Positions 1 through 6,674 of a stretch of 26,431 bases of DNA are shown here, piece after piece; positions within the stretch are counted from its first letter, which is position 1; every line of letters begins with the position of its first letter. The position numbers and the translations under genes are program-made. The notes under the pieces are model-generated. The model ran no database searches. It had not been told where the DNA came from and saw nothing but the letters and a program-made list of their open reading frames with translations. The DNA comes from a virus: the IMG/VR virus record IMGVR_UViG_3300046001_005470, positions 1-26,431 of that record; one strand, given 5' to 3'.

Positions 1-591
1 GAACCCACTGCCGTCATCGTTCCAGAGCAGGGCGACCAGCTTCTCAGGAAGCGGTGCCAATTCCACGTCGTCCGGCGACAGTCCCGGCACCCACTCGTAG
101 TAGACGCCGGTATGGTGCCGACTCGGCGGCAGCACCGACTGCGCCGCCTTGCCGCCGTTGCCGATACGAACCTCGATGCCGAGCGGCTTGCGCACCTGCA
201 CCGCAGGCAGACCCTCGTCCCAGCGGAACAGCCGATGCGGACCACGACCGGCGCGATACGTCGGCGTCCAGACTTCACCCAGGCCGAGCGACTCCCACGC
301 CGCCTTCGCATCGTCGTCGTCAAGCTCAACGTCCACGACGCCAGACGCAGGCCCGAGCAGGACTCCGATGTTGACCGGCTTGTTGCCCTGAAACCACGAC
401 AGTATCGTCTCCTCGTCGTCTGATGCGTGCAGTTGCCAGCCGTCTCCTCCTGCCGGGTGCTTTCCCGGCGTGCCGCAGTCCTTGCCTTTCCAGCAAGTGC
501 AGACCTTTGGCTCGGTGACGCCGTAGAGCGGCACCAACTTCCATCCTCGCGCCGCGTACGAGAGTGCGACGTTCACAATCGACGTGGTCAT
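1..591 (-). CDS. Bifunctional DNA primase-polymerase (Prim-Pol), N-terminal part; runs off left edge
   Basis: The frame opens with ATG at 591, preceded by GGAGG four bases upstream, and stays open for 197 codons to the window edge, so the C-terminal part is missing. The protein looks like the archaeo-eukaryotic-type Prim-Pol domain of phage and plasmid replication proteins, which makes primers and extends DNA. Visible signs are a start of the type A-L-x-Y-A-x-R-G-W-x-L-V-P-L (residues 9-22), a K-H-P-A-G segment near 44-48, the acidic strand V-V-D-V-E-L-D-D (85-92) where metal-binding residues are expected, and a late P-P-S-R-H-H-T-G-V-Y-Y-E-W motif (155-167). A Cys cluster (C31, C33, C39) sits in the insert after the first helix. 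In this family a helicase or primase C-terminal domain often follows. It is the last visible gene of the replication operon, downstream of an SNF2-type helicase. Confidence 0.88.
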   Translation of the reverse strand, partial: MTTSIVNVALSYAARGWKLVPLYGVTEPKVCTCWKGKDCGTPGKHPAGGDGWQLHASDDEETILSWFQGNKPVNIGVLLGPASGVVDVELDDDDAKAAWESLGLGEVWTPTYRAGRGPHRLFRWDEGLPAVQVRKPLGIEVRIGNGGKAAQSVLPPSRHHTGVYYEWVPGLSPDDVELAPLPEKLVALLWNDDGSGF

Positions 592-611
592 GATTCCTCC
601 GTGTGATGAGA

Positions 612-641
612 GCCCCCCCGCCGCGTCTCCACGCGGCGGGG
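612..641. other. Perfect 12-bp GC-only hairpin between genes
   Basis: The arms CCCCCCGCCGCG and CGCGGCGGGGGG are exact reverse complements around a six-base loop. The hairpin lies between the end of the 253-residue unknown gene (672) and the Shine-Dalgarno of the primase-polymerase. On the minus strand the next bases are GCTCTCATC rather than a T-run, so it is a poor classical terminator. RNA processing, stabilisation or partial termination are all possible. Confidence 0.7.
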
Positions 642-671
642 GGTACAAGCGACCGACGAGCCGATCCCTGA

Positions 672-1433
672 CTACGCCGCATCCTGCGGCACGTCGATCT
701 GAGTCGCCACGCGGGACAGCGGCACCGTGTAGAGCCGCTTCACGATCTCGCCCTCCTCCTTCGACAGCGTGCCGAGGAGCTTCGGCACGATCTGCGAATA
801 CGGCTGGCCTCCACTGTTCTCGACCTTGTCGAGCGTCAGGCTCACGACCGCACGAAAGTGCGGCACCGGAAGCCGCTTCACGAACGGCGTCACAGTCTTC
901 AGCGACCCTGGCCCAGCCGTGACCAGCAGCGGCCACGCCTCGTCCTGCCGCAGCACGGCGAGCAGCCTGCTCTCCTTGCACCGCTTGCCGCGACCGGATT
1001 TGCTCGTGCCGTACTGGTTGTACGGAAGCCTCGTCCAGTCATAGAGGCGGTCGCCCACGCGACACGACTCCAACGCATCCTCGTCAAGGTCGCCGATGTC
1101 GTCGTTGACCCTGACCGCAGTCATGAGGTCATACGAAACGAGCACCGGAGACACCTTGCCCTGCGGCTCCTCGCTTCCCCACAGCGTGCCACGCACGCCG
1201 TAGTAGACGAGCACGCCGTCGATGGACTTGGCACTCTGTTCGTTGTTGCCGCTGTCCATCCACGACCAGACCTTGCCGCCGCCAGCGGGCGTCGGCACGC
1301 GGGGAAGGTCCGACGCGTTGAGCGTCTCGCCCGGCCCCAGGTTCGCCATCAGAGCCTCGCGTACGTCCGAGTCGGGGCGCAGTGCAAGAAACTTAGAATC
1401 CGTCCCAGTGATCAACTCACCTGTCGGTGCCAT
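672..1433 (-). CDS. Unknown phage protein in the replication operon (253 aa)
   Basis: I do not recognise the family. ATG at 1433 was chosen because AAAGGAG lies a normal distance upstream; a longer frame to 1511 would start inside the end of the preceding gene. The protein is soluble and mixed alpha/beta. It has a beta-rich middle (about residues 70-110, S-I-D-G-V-L-V-Y-Y-G-V-R-G-T-L-W) and a basic, Gly/Ser/Lys patch near 147-156 (T-S-K-S-G-R-G-K-R-C). No membrane segment is visible. Its place between an SNF2 helicase/coiled-coil pair and a primase-polymerase suggests a role in DNA replication or recombination, for example as a single-strand-binding or accessory protein. That is positional inference only. 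Confidence 0.8.
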   Translation of the reverse strand: MAPTGELITGTDSKFLALRPDSDVREALMANLGPGETLNASDLPRVPTPAGGGKVWSWMDSGNNEQSAKSIDGVLVYYGVRGTLWGSEEPQGKVSPVLVSYDLMTAVRVNDDIGDLDEDALESCRVGDRLYDWTRLPYNQYGTSKSGRGKRCKESRLLAVLRQDEAWPLLVTAGPGSLKTVTPFVKRLPVPHFRAVVSLTLDKVENSGGQPYSQIVPKLLGTLSKEEGEIVKRLYTVPLSRVATQIDVPQDAA

Positions 1434-1463
1434 CGTGGCACTCCTTTCTTTGAGGATAAGAAC

Positions 1464-1479
1464 GATACCCGAACAATCA
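1464..1479 (-). repeat. Gene-boundary motif copy 1 (TGATTGTTCGGGTATC)
   Basis: Read on the minus strand, the motif starts with the TGA stop of the coiled-coil gene and continues TTGTTCGGGTATC. The same stop-plus-spacer sequence occurs at 4979-4992, 6659-6674 and 7029-7042, with a diverged copy at 4922-4941. Confidence 0.75.
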
Positions 1480-1935
1480 ACCCAGCGTGCGATGCGACAG
1501 CCGCATCTCACGGAACTCCGAAATCAAACCCTCGAACGGCGTGCCATCGGCCAGCCCGCCTTCGGTGCCGTCCTGTCCGCGCCGCTCCTCCAGCAACCAA
1601 CTCTTCAGGCTCGCCGTGTTGACCGACACGAGCTCAGGGCAGGCTTCGCTGGCGATCTCCAGCACCCTCTCCTTGTTCTCGGTCGGAATCGATACCGCGA
1701 AGAACTCCCGCACGAACCACGACTTGCCTGCCGCCCGCACGCCGTCGAGGCCCGAGAGCGACAACTGCTCGACGGCGAGCGACTCCACTCCTTTCAGTTC
1801 CTTGCTCACCTTCGCCAGTTCCGCCGAGATGCGGTCCTTGGCGTCCTGCAACTCGGCCACGCGCTCCAGCAGTTTCGACAACCGCATGGATTGTTCGTGC
1901 TGTCCGTCAATCTCGTCTTCAAATCTAGTGCTCAT
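1477..1935 (-). CDS. Coiled-coil protein coupled to the SNF2 helicase (152 aa)
   Basis: ATG at 1935 overlaps the helicase stop as ATGA, so translation is probably coupled. Residues about 5-52 are a long charged helix with heptad spacing (L-S-K-L-L-E-R-V-A-E-L-Q and L-A-K-V-S-K-E-L), a likely dimerising coiled coil. The rest is globular, with a W-F-V-R-E-F-F-A-V stretch near 73-81 and an acidic C-terminal third. No catalytic motif is seen. Lying directly after a helicase, it could be its partner or an accessory replication factor, but function is not known. Its stop codon is part of the repeated boundary motif TGATTGTTCGG. Confidence 0.8.
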   Translation of the reverse strand: MSTRFEDEIDGQHEQSMRLSKLLERVAELQDAKDRISAELAKVSKELKGVESLAVEQLSLSGLDGVRAAGKSWFVREFFAVSIPTENKERVLEIASEACPELVSVNTASLKSWLLEERRGQDGTEGGLADGTPFEGLISEFREMRLSHRTLG

Positions 1936-3344
1936 GCCACCGACTCCCTTCTCGGCGTCAACCGTTGCAGCACTGCCTCGACGACGTGCCGACGCTCCCG
2001 TAGTGCCGCATACACCTGTGCGTCCACCGTGCCCTCGCAGACGAGGTGGTAGTACCGCACGCATCGCGTCTGCCCAGGCCGCCGCAGCCGTGCCAGACTC
2101 TGCTCGTAGTCGCCCAGGCTGAAGCCGAGCGAGTAATAGAAGGCGTAAGCGGCACGCGAGCAGTCGATGCCGACGCCGCCTGACTGCATCTGCACGCCGA
2201 GAATGACCGCGTCGCCTCGCTGCCACCGTTCGAGGTCTTTCCGCTCGCCGGATACCTCGGCGTACTCGCGGCCTAACTCTCGGGCCACGGCGGCAACGTC
2301 TTCGAGGTCGGAGCGAAACCGGCAGAACACGACCACCGGCTCGGTCACGGGCAGGTCTTCAAGACGATCGGCCAGCACCATCCGCTTCGCTGGCGTGCCG
2401 TCGATCGGCACGACCTCCGAACTGCCGTCGATGCGGGCATATCCTCCGGTCGCCTGCTGCATCCGCAGGAGCTTCGTTAGCGCGTTCGCCGCCGTAACCG
2501 TCCCAGACTCGATCTCCGCGACCATCTCCGATTCGAGCGACCGATAGAACCGCTGAACCCTTGGAGATAACTCCACCGGCAACGTCTCATGAATCGCCTC
2601 TGGCAGGTCGAGCACCTCGTCTGCCGTGACGCGGAACGAGTGTGCGTCGAGCTTTGCCGTCAACTCGTCTTGGTTTTTCCAATACTTCACCTTCGATGGA
2701 AACCTCGTGTCGCACTCTGCGAATCGAGCACGCATCCTCGCGAACGAAGTGCCGTACACCTGCGGATCGAGGAACCGAAACTGCCCGTACAGGTCGAGCG
2801 GCGAGTGCGGCATCGGCGTCCCGGTAAGGCACAGCCTCCTCGCATGCGGCTGCTTCGCAGCGAGCCTCGCGAGATATCGACTCGCGGCACCGCCCGGTGC
2901 CTTGATCCGATGCGACTCGTCCAGCACGATCGCCGCCCACTTGACTGACTCGATCGTCGGAGCCAGAGCCGACCGCCAGATCGACTCGTAGTTCGTCACG
3001 ACGACGAGGCACTTCCCGCCCGCGACCGACAAAGCGGACTGCAGCCGCTCGGCTCGCTGCTTGCCCGTGCCACGGGACAGGTCGAGATAGACCAGCGGAT
3101 GCCGCATCGCGTCGAGGGCCAGCAGGGCCGCGAACGTCTTGCCGGTGCCCATATCCATCGCGAGCATTCCGGCGTGCCGCTCTGCGTACCACGCAGCCGC
3201 CTGCGACTGATGCGACCACGCGGCTAGTTCTCCGCGAGACGCAGCCTCGACGACGCGCCCCCAGGCCGGTGCGACGGCTTGCGGGCAGACAACGAGCAGA
3301 TGCGGACGCCGCTTCATGCGATCGAACGAGTCGTGCCAACTCAT
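1932..3344 (-). CDS. SNF2-type superfamily 2 helicase/ATPase
   Basis: A 470-residue phage SF2 helicase. ATG at 3344 has AAGGAG upstream. Visible motifs in order: Walker A in D-M-G-T-G-K-T (64-70), motif II D-E-S-H (142-145), motif III L-T-G-T-P (173-177), a motif V-like Q-S-G-G-V-G-I-D (387-394), and motif VI Q-S-L-A-R-L-R-R-P-G-Q (415-425) with the two arginine fingers at 419 and 422. D-E-S-H with R-R-P-G-Q is the pattern of compact SNF2/Rad54-like phage helicases. It is shorter than chromatin remodellers and lacks extra domains, as usual in phages. It likely remodels or translocates on DNA during replication or recombination. It sits 15 bases after its upstream neighbour and overlaps the downstream coiled-coil gene by four bases. 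Confidence 0.93.
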   Translation of the reverse strand: MSWHDSFDRMKRRPHLLVVCPQAVAPAWGRVVEAASRGELAAWSHQSQAAAWYAERHAGMLAMDMGTGKTFAALLALDAMRHPLVYLDLSRGTGKQRAERLQSALSVAGGKCLVVVTNYESIWRSALAPTIESVKWAAIVLDESHRIKAPGGAASRYLARLAAKQPHARRLCLTGTPMPHSPLDLYGQFRFLDPQVYGTSFARMRARFAECDTRFPSKVKYWKNQDELTAKLDAHSFRVTADEVLDLPEAIHETLPVELSPRVQRFYRSLESEMVAEIESGTVTAANALTKLLRMQQATGGYARIDGSSEVVPIDGTPAKRMVLADRLEDLPVTEPVVVFCRFRSDLEDVAAVARELGREYAEVSGERKDLERWQRGDAVILGVQMQSGGVGIDCSRAAYAFYYSLGFSLGDYEQSLARLRRPGQTRCVRYYHLVCEGTVDAQVYAALRERRHVVEAVLQRLTPRRESVA

Positions 3345-3359
3345 TGCTCTTCTCCTTTT

Positions 3360-3644
3360 TCAACCGTCGCTCATCGGGCCAGACTTGCCACCAGCGCGAA
3401 GCACCTGCCGACTCTGCGACTCGATGCTTCCGTCGCCCGTCCACGGCTTGAGCTCCACCCTCGGCTCGTGTTCACGAATCCACCCGCGTAGCAACCTCGC
3501 GTACTCGATCGCCTCGCCGAGCAGTCGCTGCTGGTTGCACCGACTGCCGTGTTGGGCGAGGTACTCCAATCGCCCGACGACGATGTCGATCGCCGAGCCG
3601 ACGCCGAGAGACGACTGCTCGCCGGTCTTGACCTGCCAGTTCAC
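3360..3644 (-). CDS. Small unknown protein (94 aa)
   Basis: The start is taken as GTG at 3644, which overlaps the stop of the previous gene as GTGA; the upstream GGAGGTG lies inside that gene at a suitable distance. A longer frame to 3686 has no better ribosome site. The sequence is soluble and charged, with a helix around residues 20-58 (V-G-R-L-E-Y-L-A-Q-H and I-E-Y-A-R-L-L-R-G-W) and a Gly/Ser-rich tail. I recognise no family. It is the gene immediately before the SNF2 helicase, so an accessory role in DNA metabolism is possible. Confidence 0.7.
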   Translation of the reverse strand: MNWQVKTGEQSSLGVGSAIDIVVGRLEYLAQHGSRCNQQRLLGEAIEYARLLRGWIREHEPRVELKPWTGDGSIESQSRQVLRAGGKSGPMSDG

Positions 3645-3916
3645 GCTGCCACCTCCATCTGCAACTCGTCGATCTTGCTGCGGCACATCGCCGCGAACTG
3701 CTCTTCGAGACGCCCGAGCCCTGCGATCGCTTCGGCAACCGCCTCTTCTCTCGTGGCGAACACGGGCTCGCCCTCACGCCCGTAGTTCGGATCGACCCTG
3801 CCAGTAGCGAGATCCCGATACATCGTCTTGCCCTGCCACTCGATCGGCTCGACTTCTTGAATGCTGGCCACCACCCTCTGGTCGTAAGACGACACGAACA
3901 CGTAGACCCGAAACAT
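3641..3916 (-). CDS. Small unknown protein (91 aa)
   Basis: ATG at 3916 was preferred over a GTG at 3925 because AGGGAG lies eight bases before it. The first 25 residues look like beta strands (F-R-V-Y-V-F-V-S-S-Y, R-V-V-A-S-I), the second half is helical with many alanines and glutamates (E-E-A-V-A-E-A-I-A-G-L-G-R-L-E-E-Q). No motif ties it to a known enzyme. It begins a new transcription block after a terminator-like hairpin at 3956-3996 and overlaps the next gene by four bases (GTGA). Confidence 0.72.
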   Translation of the reverse strand: MFRVYVFVSSYDQRVVASIQEVEPIEWQGKTMYRDLATGRVDPNYGREGEPVFATREEAVAEAIAGLGRLEEQFAAMCRSKIDELQMEVAA

Positions 3917-3955
3917 GACTCGCACTCCCTGCGTCCGTTCGTTTGAAAGAAAGAT

Positions 3956-3996
3956 CCCGGCGGGGCGGGAGAACGGAGGAACCCGCTCCCGCCGGG
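3956..3996 (-). terminator. Terminator-like hairpin after the DUF932 gene
   Basis: Arms CCCGGCGGG (3956-3964) and CCCGCCGGG (3988-3996) are exact reverse complements with further GC pairing possible inside. On the minus strand the stem is followed by ATCTTTCTTTC, a loose T-rich tail. A second, smaller dyad (CCGTGG / CCACGG) lies at 4001-4021 just after the DUF932 stop. The mRNA probably terminates partly or is processed here before the next block. Confidence 0.6.
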
Positions 3997-4021
3997 CGAA
4001 CCGTGGTGGACTACGCCACGG

Positions 4022-4903
4022 TCAGAGTGCGAGAGCGATTCGCTCGGCGGCTGCGACCTTCGTGTCGTGCAGCGCGCTGATGATCCGCTCCATGTCGCTC
4101 GGCCGTCCGCGACGCGTCGCGTCGTGCTGGACGTAGCCCTGCACGGCGTTGAACGCATCCCAGCCGGTCACGACGAAGTCGTTGCTGATCGTGCCGCGAC
4201 CGGTGCGGACCCGCTCGTTCTGGAGCCGCCTGAAGATCGCCTCGGTGCGGTTGCGGTGGATCGTCACGGACCGGCCTTCGTCGCTCTTCGGCTCGCCGTA
4301 GACGGCATTGAGGAACTCGACCATGCGAACCTCGCGGTTCGCCATCTGCTGCACGACCGTCTGCAGGTTGCCCCACGTCTGCTCCAGCAAAGCGAACGTC
4401 GTGACGAGCTCGTCCATCTGGAGCCTCAGGCTCGACGTGTGCCGGATCGACACGGTCGTGCCCTCGGCCTGCCGCAGGATCATCATGTTGCGGCACAGGT
4501 CGCGGTACAGACCGAGCGAGGCCCGGAACGCCTGCCCGCCGTAGCCCGCGTCGATCACGATGCGCGGAAACACGTTGTCGGCTGTGCCGTACACCGCGAG
4601 CCGCTGCTCCTTGCTCGGCTGAATCGAGACGTAGTGACCGTGGTCGAAGTGGCACTTCACATCGGCCACGCCATCGAACGCATGCCCCGCAGCCTCGACG
4701 AGGGCCAGCACGTCGTCGGTCGTGTGCGGCTCGTATCGATCGCTGACCGATCCGTATCCGACCGCCGTGCCGTCGTCGCTCTTGAAGAGCCCATAGAACG
4801 GCGTCCGCATACCATCCGGTCCCGAGAGCGGAAACTTGTCCACGCTGAAACCGAACGCCGAACGCACGCGATCCGCCACGTTGTTCGCAATCATCGTCGT
4901 CAT
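4022..4903 (-). CDS. DUF932 family phage/plasmid-like protein (293 aa)
   Basis: The protein matches my picture of the DUF932 / TIGR03299 phage-plasmid family. It has an N-terminal half with G-x-x-S-D-R-Y-E-P (about 51-60; here G-S-V-S-D-R-Y-E-P), a central R-x-x-C-x-N-M-M segment (R-D-L-C-R-N-M-M, about 134-141) and a helical C-terminal half rich in conserved Asn/Trp (Q-T-W-G-N-L, N-A-V-Y-G-E). The biochemical role of the family is unknown; members sit in phage early or replication regions and in plasmids. ATG at 4903 has GGAGGAC upstream. It lies between a small gene with its own promoter (5193) and a terminator-like hairpin, upstream of the helicase/primase genes. Length is normal for the family. 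Confidence 0.85.
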   Translation of the reverse strand: MTTMIANNVADRVRSAFGFSVDKFPLSGPDGMRTPFYGLFKSDDGTAVGYGSVSDRYEPHTTDDVLALVEAAGHAFDGVADVKCHFDHGHYVSIQPSKEQRLAVYGTADNVFPRIVIDAGYGGQAFRASLGLYRDLCRNMMILRQAEGTTVSIRHTSSLRLQMDELVTTFALLEQTWGNLQTVVQQMANREVRMVEFLNAVYGEPKSDEGRSVTIHRNRTEAIFRRLQNERVRTGRGTISNDFVVTGWDAFNAVQGYVQHDATRRGRPSDMERIISALHDTKVAAAERIALAL

Positions 4904-4921
4904 GTCAGAGTCCTCCGTTAG

Positions 4922-4941
4922 TTACCGAACCTAAACAATCA
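4922..4941 (-). repeat. Gene-boundary motif, diverged copy
   Basis: Minus strand reads TGATTGTTTAGGTTCGG, sharing TGATTGTT with the other copies but with an insertion or substitution before the GG. Unlike those, it does not provide the stop codon of the gene I call upstream. It lies 38 bases after a perfect copy and may be a relic of a lost gene end. Confidence 0.5.
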
Positions 4942-4978
4942 GTCCAGCGGCACGGCCGACGAGGCCAGGCCGATTACG

Positions 4979-4992
4979 TATCCGAACAATCA
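4979..4992 (-). repeat. Gene-boundary motif copy 2 (TGATTGTTCGGATA)
   Basis: It begins with the TGA stop of the 67-residue gene and matches the copies at 1464, 6659 and 7029 over the 11-base core TGATTGTTCGG. Confidence 0.75.
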
Positions 4993-5193
4993 GCCGACCG
5001 TGATCTCCTCGACCACAAGTCCTTCCTGCTGCCGGATCACGGCACACAGGCTCTCGATCAGCGCGAGTGTGGCGTCCACGCTCGCTGGATTGTCTCCGAC
5101 CTTCGTCGTGAGCCGCGTCCGCATGTCGTCGCGGCCGAGGTAGTTGATCGCGTCCTTGATCTTCTTGAAGTCCATCTTGCTGGCTGTGGTCAT
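4990..5193 (-). CDS. Small helical protein behind promoter P2 (67 aa)
   Basis: First gene after the strong promoter cassette at 5220-5286; ATG at 5193 is preceded by ACGGAG. The protein is short and mostly helical: a basic N-terminal part (D-F-K-K-I-K-D-A-I-N-Y-L), then D-M-R-T-R-L-T-T-K-V-G, and an acidic end. No family recognised. Being first behind a consensus-like promoter shared with the 82-residue Cys-rich gene suggests strong early expression, perhaps an anti-host or regulatory protein. That is inference. Confidence 0.75.
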   Translation of the reverse strand: MTTASKMDFKKIKDAINYLGRDDMRTRLTTKVGDNPASVDATLALIESLCAVIRQQEGLVVEEITVG

Positions 5194-5219
5194 CGTCGTG
5201 TCTCCGTTTCGTCGTCTGT

Positions 5220-5286
5220 CGCGGTGTCCGCCGCGAACTCCCCCATTGTACCCTATCGGCTTTCCGCGTCAATAGGCTTTTCAAAA
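5220..5286 (-). promoter_or_regulatory. Promoter/leader cassette P2 (sigma70-type)
   Basis: Read on the minus strand: AT-rich upstream DNA (AAAAAATTATTTTGAAAA), -35 TTGACG (5267-5272), 16-base spacer, -10 TACAAT (5245-5250). A dyad CCTAT/ATAGG (5252-5276) covers the -35 end and spacer, a possible operator. A leader dyad CGCGG/CCGCG (5220-5235) follows. The whole block is nearly repeated at 7312-7379. It should drive the 67-residue gene and the DUF932 gene. Confidence 0.8.
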
Positions 5287-5324
5287 TAATTTTTTGCCTC
5301 GTTTTGCCCAGTGTTTTCGGGTTT

Positions 5325-5552
5325 TCACCGGACCACCCCCAGGGCCGCGTCGGCCAGATCGAGCGTGGCCCGCCCGAACCTGGCCAGCGGGCGAGGCTCC
5401 GGTGCGGCCTGCGGCGCGTAGCCGTACGTGACCGGCTGCATCCGCACCGCCATGTCGAGCACCGCGAGCCGCTCGCGGACTTCGACCACGAGCGCCGCCG
5501 CGACGACCATAACGAACACGACGCATGCGGTGCGGACGAGGTCGCGGATCAT
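5325..5552 (-). CDS. Small single-pass membrane protein (75 aa)
   Basis: ATG at 5552 overlaps the upstream stop as ATGA. Residues about 8-24 are an uninterrupted hydrophobic stretch (T-A-C-V-V-F-V-M-V-V-A-A-A-L-V-V) after a short basic start, giving one transmembrane helix or signal anchor with the C-terminal part outside. The remaining 50 residues are Pro/Ala/Arg rich with no motif. It could be an inner-membrane early protein such as a superinfection exclusion factor. A holin is less likely because it is in the early block, has one helix and no endolysin nearby. It is the last gene before promoter P2. Confidence 0.72.
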   Translation of the reverse strand: MIRDLVRTACVVFVMVVAAALVVEVRERLAVLDMAVRMQPVTYGYAPQAAPEPRPLARFGRATLDLADAALGVVR

Positions 5553-5836
5553 GACTGCGCCTCCCGCTTCGCCGCGAGCTTCGCCGCCTTGCGTGCCGCA
5601 GCACGCGCCGCCTTCGCCATCAAGTGCTCGGCGCTTTCCGACAGCCACGACGCCACAGCCATCGCCTCCTGCGGCGTGAGGAAGATCAAGGCCGGAAGCC
5701 GCTCGTGCGGATCGGTCGCGTCACGTGCGGGCCAGACTCCGATGCCGACTACATCTTCGTGACGCCGCATCTCGATCTCTGCAGGCCGTCGAACGAACTT
5801 TGTCTGCCGTTTGTAGAAGAACGCCTGCCGTTTCAT
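5549..5836 (-). CDS. Small basic unknown protein (95 aa)
   Basis: ATG at 5836 overlaps the previous stop as ATGA, and its own stop overlaps the next ATG the same way. The N-terminal half looks beta-rich (V-V-G-I-G-V-W-P, A-L-I-F-L-T-P-Q-E-A), and the last 40 residues form an Ala/Lys/Arg helix (A-K-A-A-R-A-A-A-R-K-A-A-K-L-A). The helix is very basic and may bind nucleic acid. No family recognised. Confidence 0.75.
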   Translation of the reverse strand: MKRQAFFYKRQTKFVRRPAEIEMRRHEDVVGIGVWPARDATDPHERLPALIFLTPQEAMAVASWLSESAEHLMAKAARAAARKAAKLAAKREAQS

Positions 5837-5982
5837 TTCTTTCTCCTTCTTGCCTTCGCCTTGCGGGCCTTTTCCAATTCGACCATAGCGTCAGCCACAA
5901 TCTTTGCCGCCTCGGGGTTCCACCGCGCGAGCGCGGCACCGAGCATCATCATCCGCATCTCCAGGTCGCTCGGCTTGCTCAT
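5833..5982 (-). CDS. Very small helical protein with basic tail (49 aa)
   Basis: ATG at 5982 overlaps the stop of the DNA-repair-like gene (ATGA), with AAGGAGGTGA just upstream. The 49 residues include M-R-M-M-M-L-G-A-A-L-A-R-W, then an amphipathic helix ending in K-A-R-R-R-K-K. The four-base overlaps on both sides support that it is translated. No function can be assigned. Confidence 0.7.
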   Translation of the reverse strand: MSKPSDLEMRMMMLGAALARWNPEAAKIVADAMVELEKARKAKARRRKK

Positions 5983-6434
5983 GCCGTCACCTCCTTGTCC
6001 ACAGGCCACCAGTACGGAAGGTCGGCTGGCTCCTGCCATCCGAACTGACCGTAGTGTCGAGCGTCTTTGCGGAGCAGGTTGCTCCGATGCGAGGCGTGCA
6101 GCCGGTCGTAGCCGAGCCAGTTGGGTGACGGCGTGCAGCCGACGTTTCGGATCACATCGCGGAACTGGTTGCGCAGCGTGTCGTTGAATCCGCGCATACG
6201 CCACACGACGCACATGATCTCGGCGTACTCGGCGAGGGCGAGCTCGTGGCCTCGCCACATTCGGACCGCTGGATGATTCCGCCAACGCGACTCCGGGTTG
6301 CCGCGATGCTCTCCAACGTCGATGCCGAGGGCGATGAGAATCTGCTTGCACTCGACGCGCTGCTTTCCGAGCCGCTTGTCGTCGAGGCACCGGGCCGAGG
6401 CCCAGATGTTGTGGTAGGGGAGGAAGGTCTGCAT
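5979..6434 (-). CDS. Pyrimidine dimer DNA glycosylase family protein (Pyr_excise-like)
   Basis: The sequence has the hallmarks of the MSMEG_6728-type family related to phage T4 endonuclease V (pyrimidine dimer excision): M-Q-T-F-L-P-Y at the start, L-D-D-K-R-L-G-K-Q-R-V-E (about 17-28), then N-H-P-A-V-R-M-W-R-G-H-E (about 53-64) and a C-terminal P-A-D-L-P-Y-W-W-P. Such enzymes cut DNA at UV-induced dimers; some relatives have no proven activity. ATG at 6434 was chosen over a GTG at 6440 because GAGGTG lies seven bases before it and the family usually starts M-Q-T-F-L-P-Y. It is embedded in an early operon and overlaps the next gene by four bases. A repair role for phage or host DNA is likely but unproven. 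Confidence 0.82.
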   Translation of the reverse strand: MQTFLPYHNIWASARCLDDKRLGKQRVECKQILIALGIDVGEHRGNPESRWRNHPAVRMWRGHELALAEYAEIMCVVWRMRGFNDTLRNQFRDVIRNVGCTPSPNWLGYDRLHASHRSNLLRKDARHYGQFGWQEPADLPYWWPVDKEVTA

Positions 6435-6445
6435 GGTCACTCACC

Positions 6446-6637
6446 TCAGTTGATGTTGCGGCCGTCCCGATCGAGCACGAACCACTCCTGTCCGCCGTAG
6501 TACTGCTCCGCGTAGGCGTTGGCCCCGTAGTCGTCGAGTTCCATGAAGCGATCAACGACATCGAACTCGCCGTCGGCCCGCACGAACGCAATGCGGTACT
6601 CGCGGCCATCGACAGGAACTAGTCTTGCGTTGTCCAT
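6446..6637 (-). CDS. Small acidic unknown protein (63 aa)
   Basis: ATG at 6637 follows GAGGACGAAACG, a version of the Shine-Dalgarno block shared with neighbouring genes. The protein is acidic and aromatic (D-D-Y-G-A-N-A-Y-A-E-Q-Y-Y-G-G-Q-E-W-F-V-L-D). It begins with a short beta segment (R-E-Y-R-I-A-F-V). No family recognised. It lies 11 bases before the glycosylase-family gene. Confidence 0.75.
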   Translation of the reverse strand: MDNARLVPVDGREYRIAFVRADGEFDVVDRFMELDDYGANAYAEQYYGGQEWFVLDRDGRNIN

Positions 6638-6658
6638 CGTTTCGTCCTCAGTTGTTGG

Positions 6659-6674
6659 TAGTCCCGAACAATCA
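6659..6674 (-). repeat. Gene-boundary motif copy 3 (TGATTGTTCGGGACTA)
   Basis: It starts with the TGA stop of the 100-residue gene and shares the core TGATTGTTCGG with the other copies; the bases after GGG differ (ACTA instead of TATC). Confidence 0.72.

Noticed and set aside
858-1622. Long plus-strand frames opposite the early genes (for example 858-1622 and 4067-4921)
   Set aside because: They lie opposite well supported minus-strand genes, have Arg/His/Pro-rich composition typical of antisense frames in GC-rich DNA, and lack ribosome sites.
5325-5552. Holin
   Set aside because: One transmembrane helix, early-operon position and no endolysin nearby make this weak; annotated only as a membrane protein.
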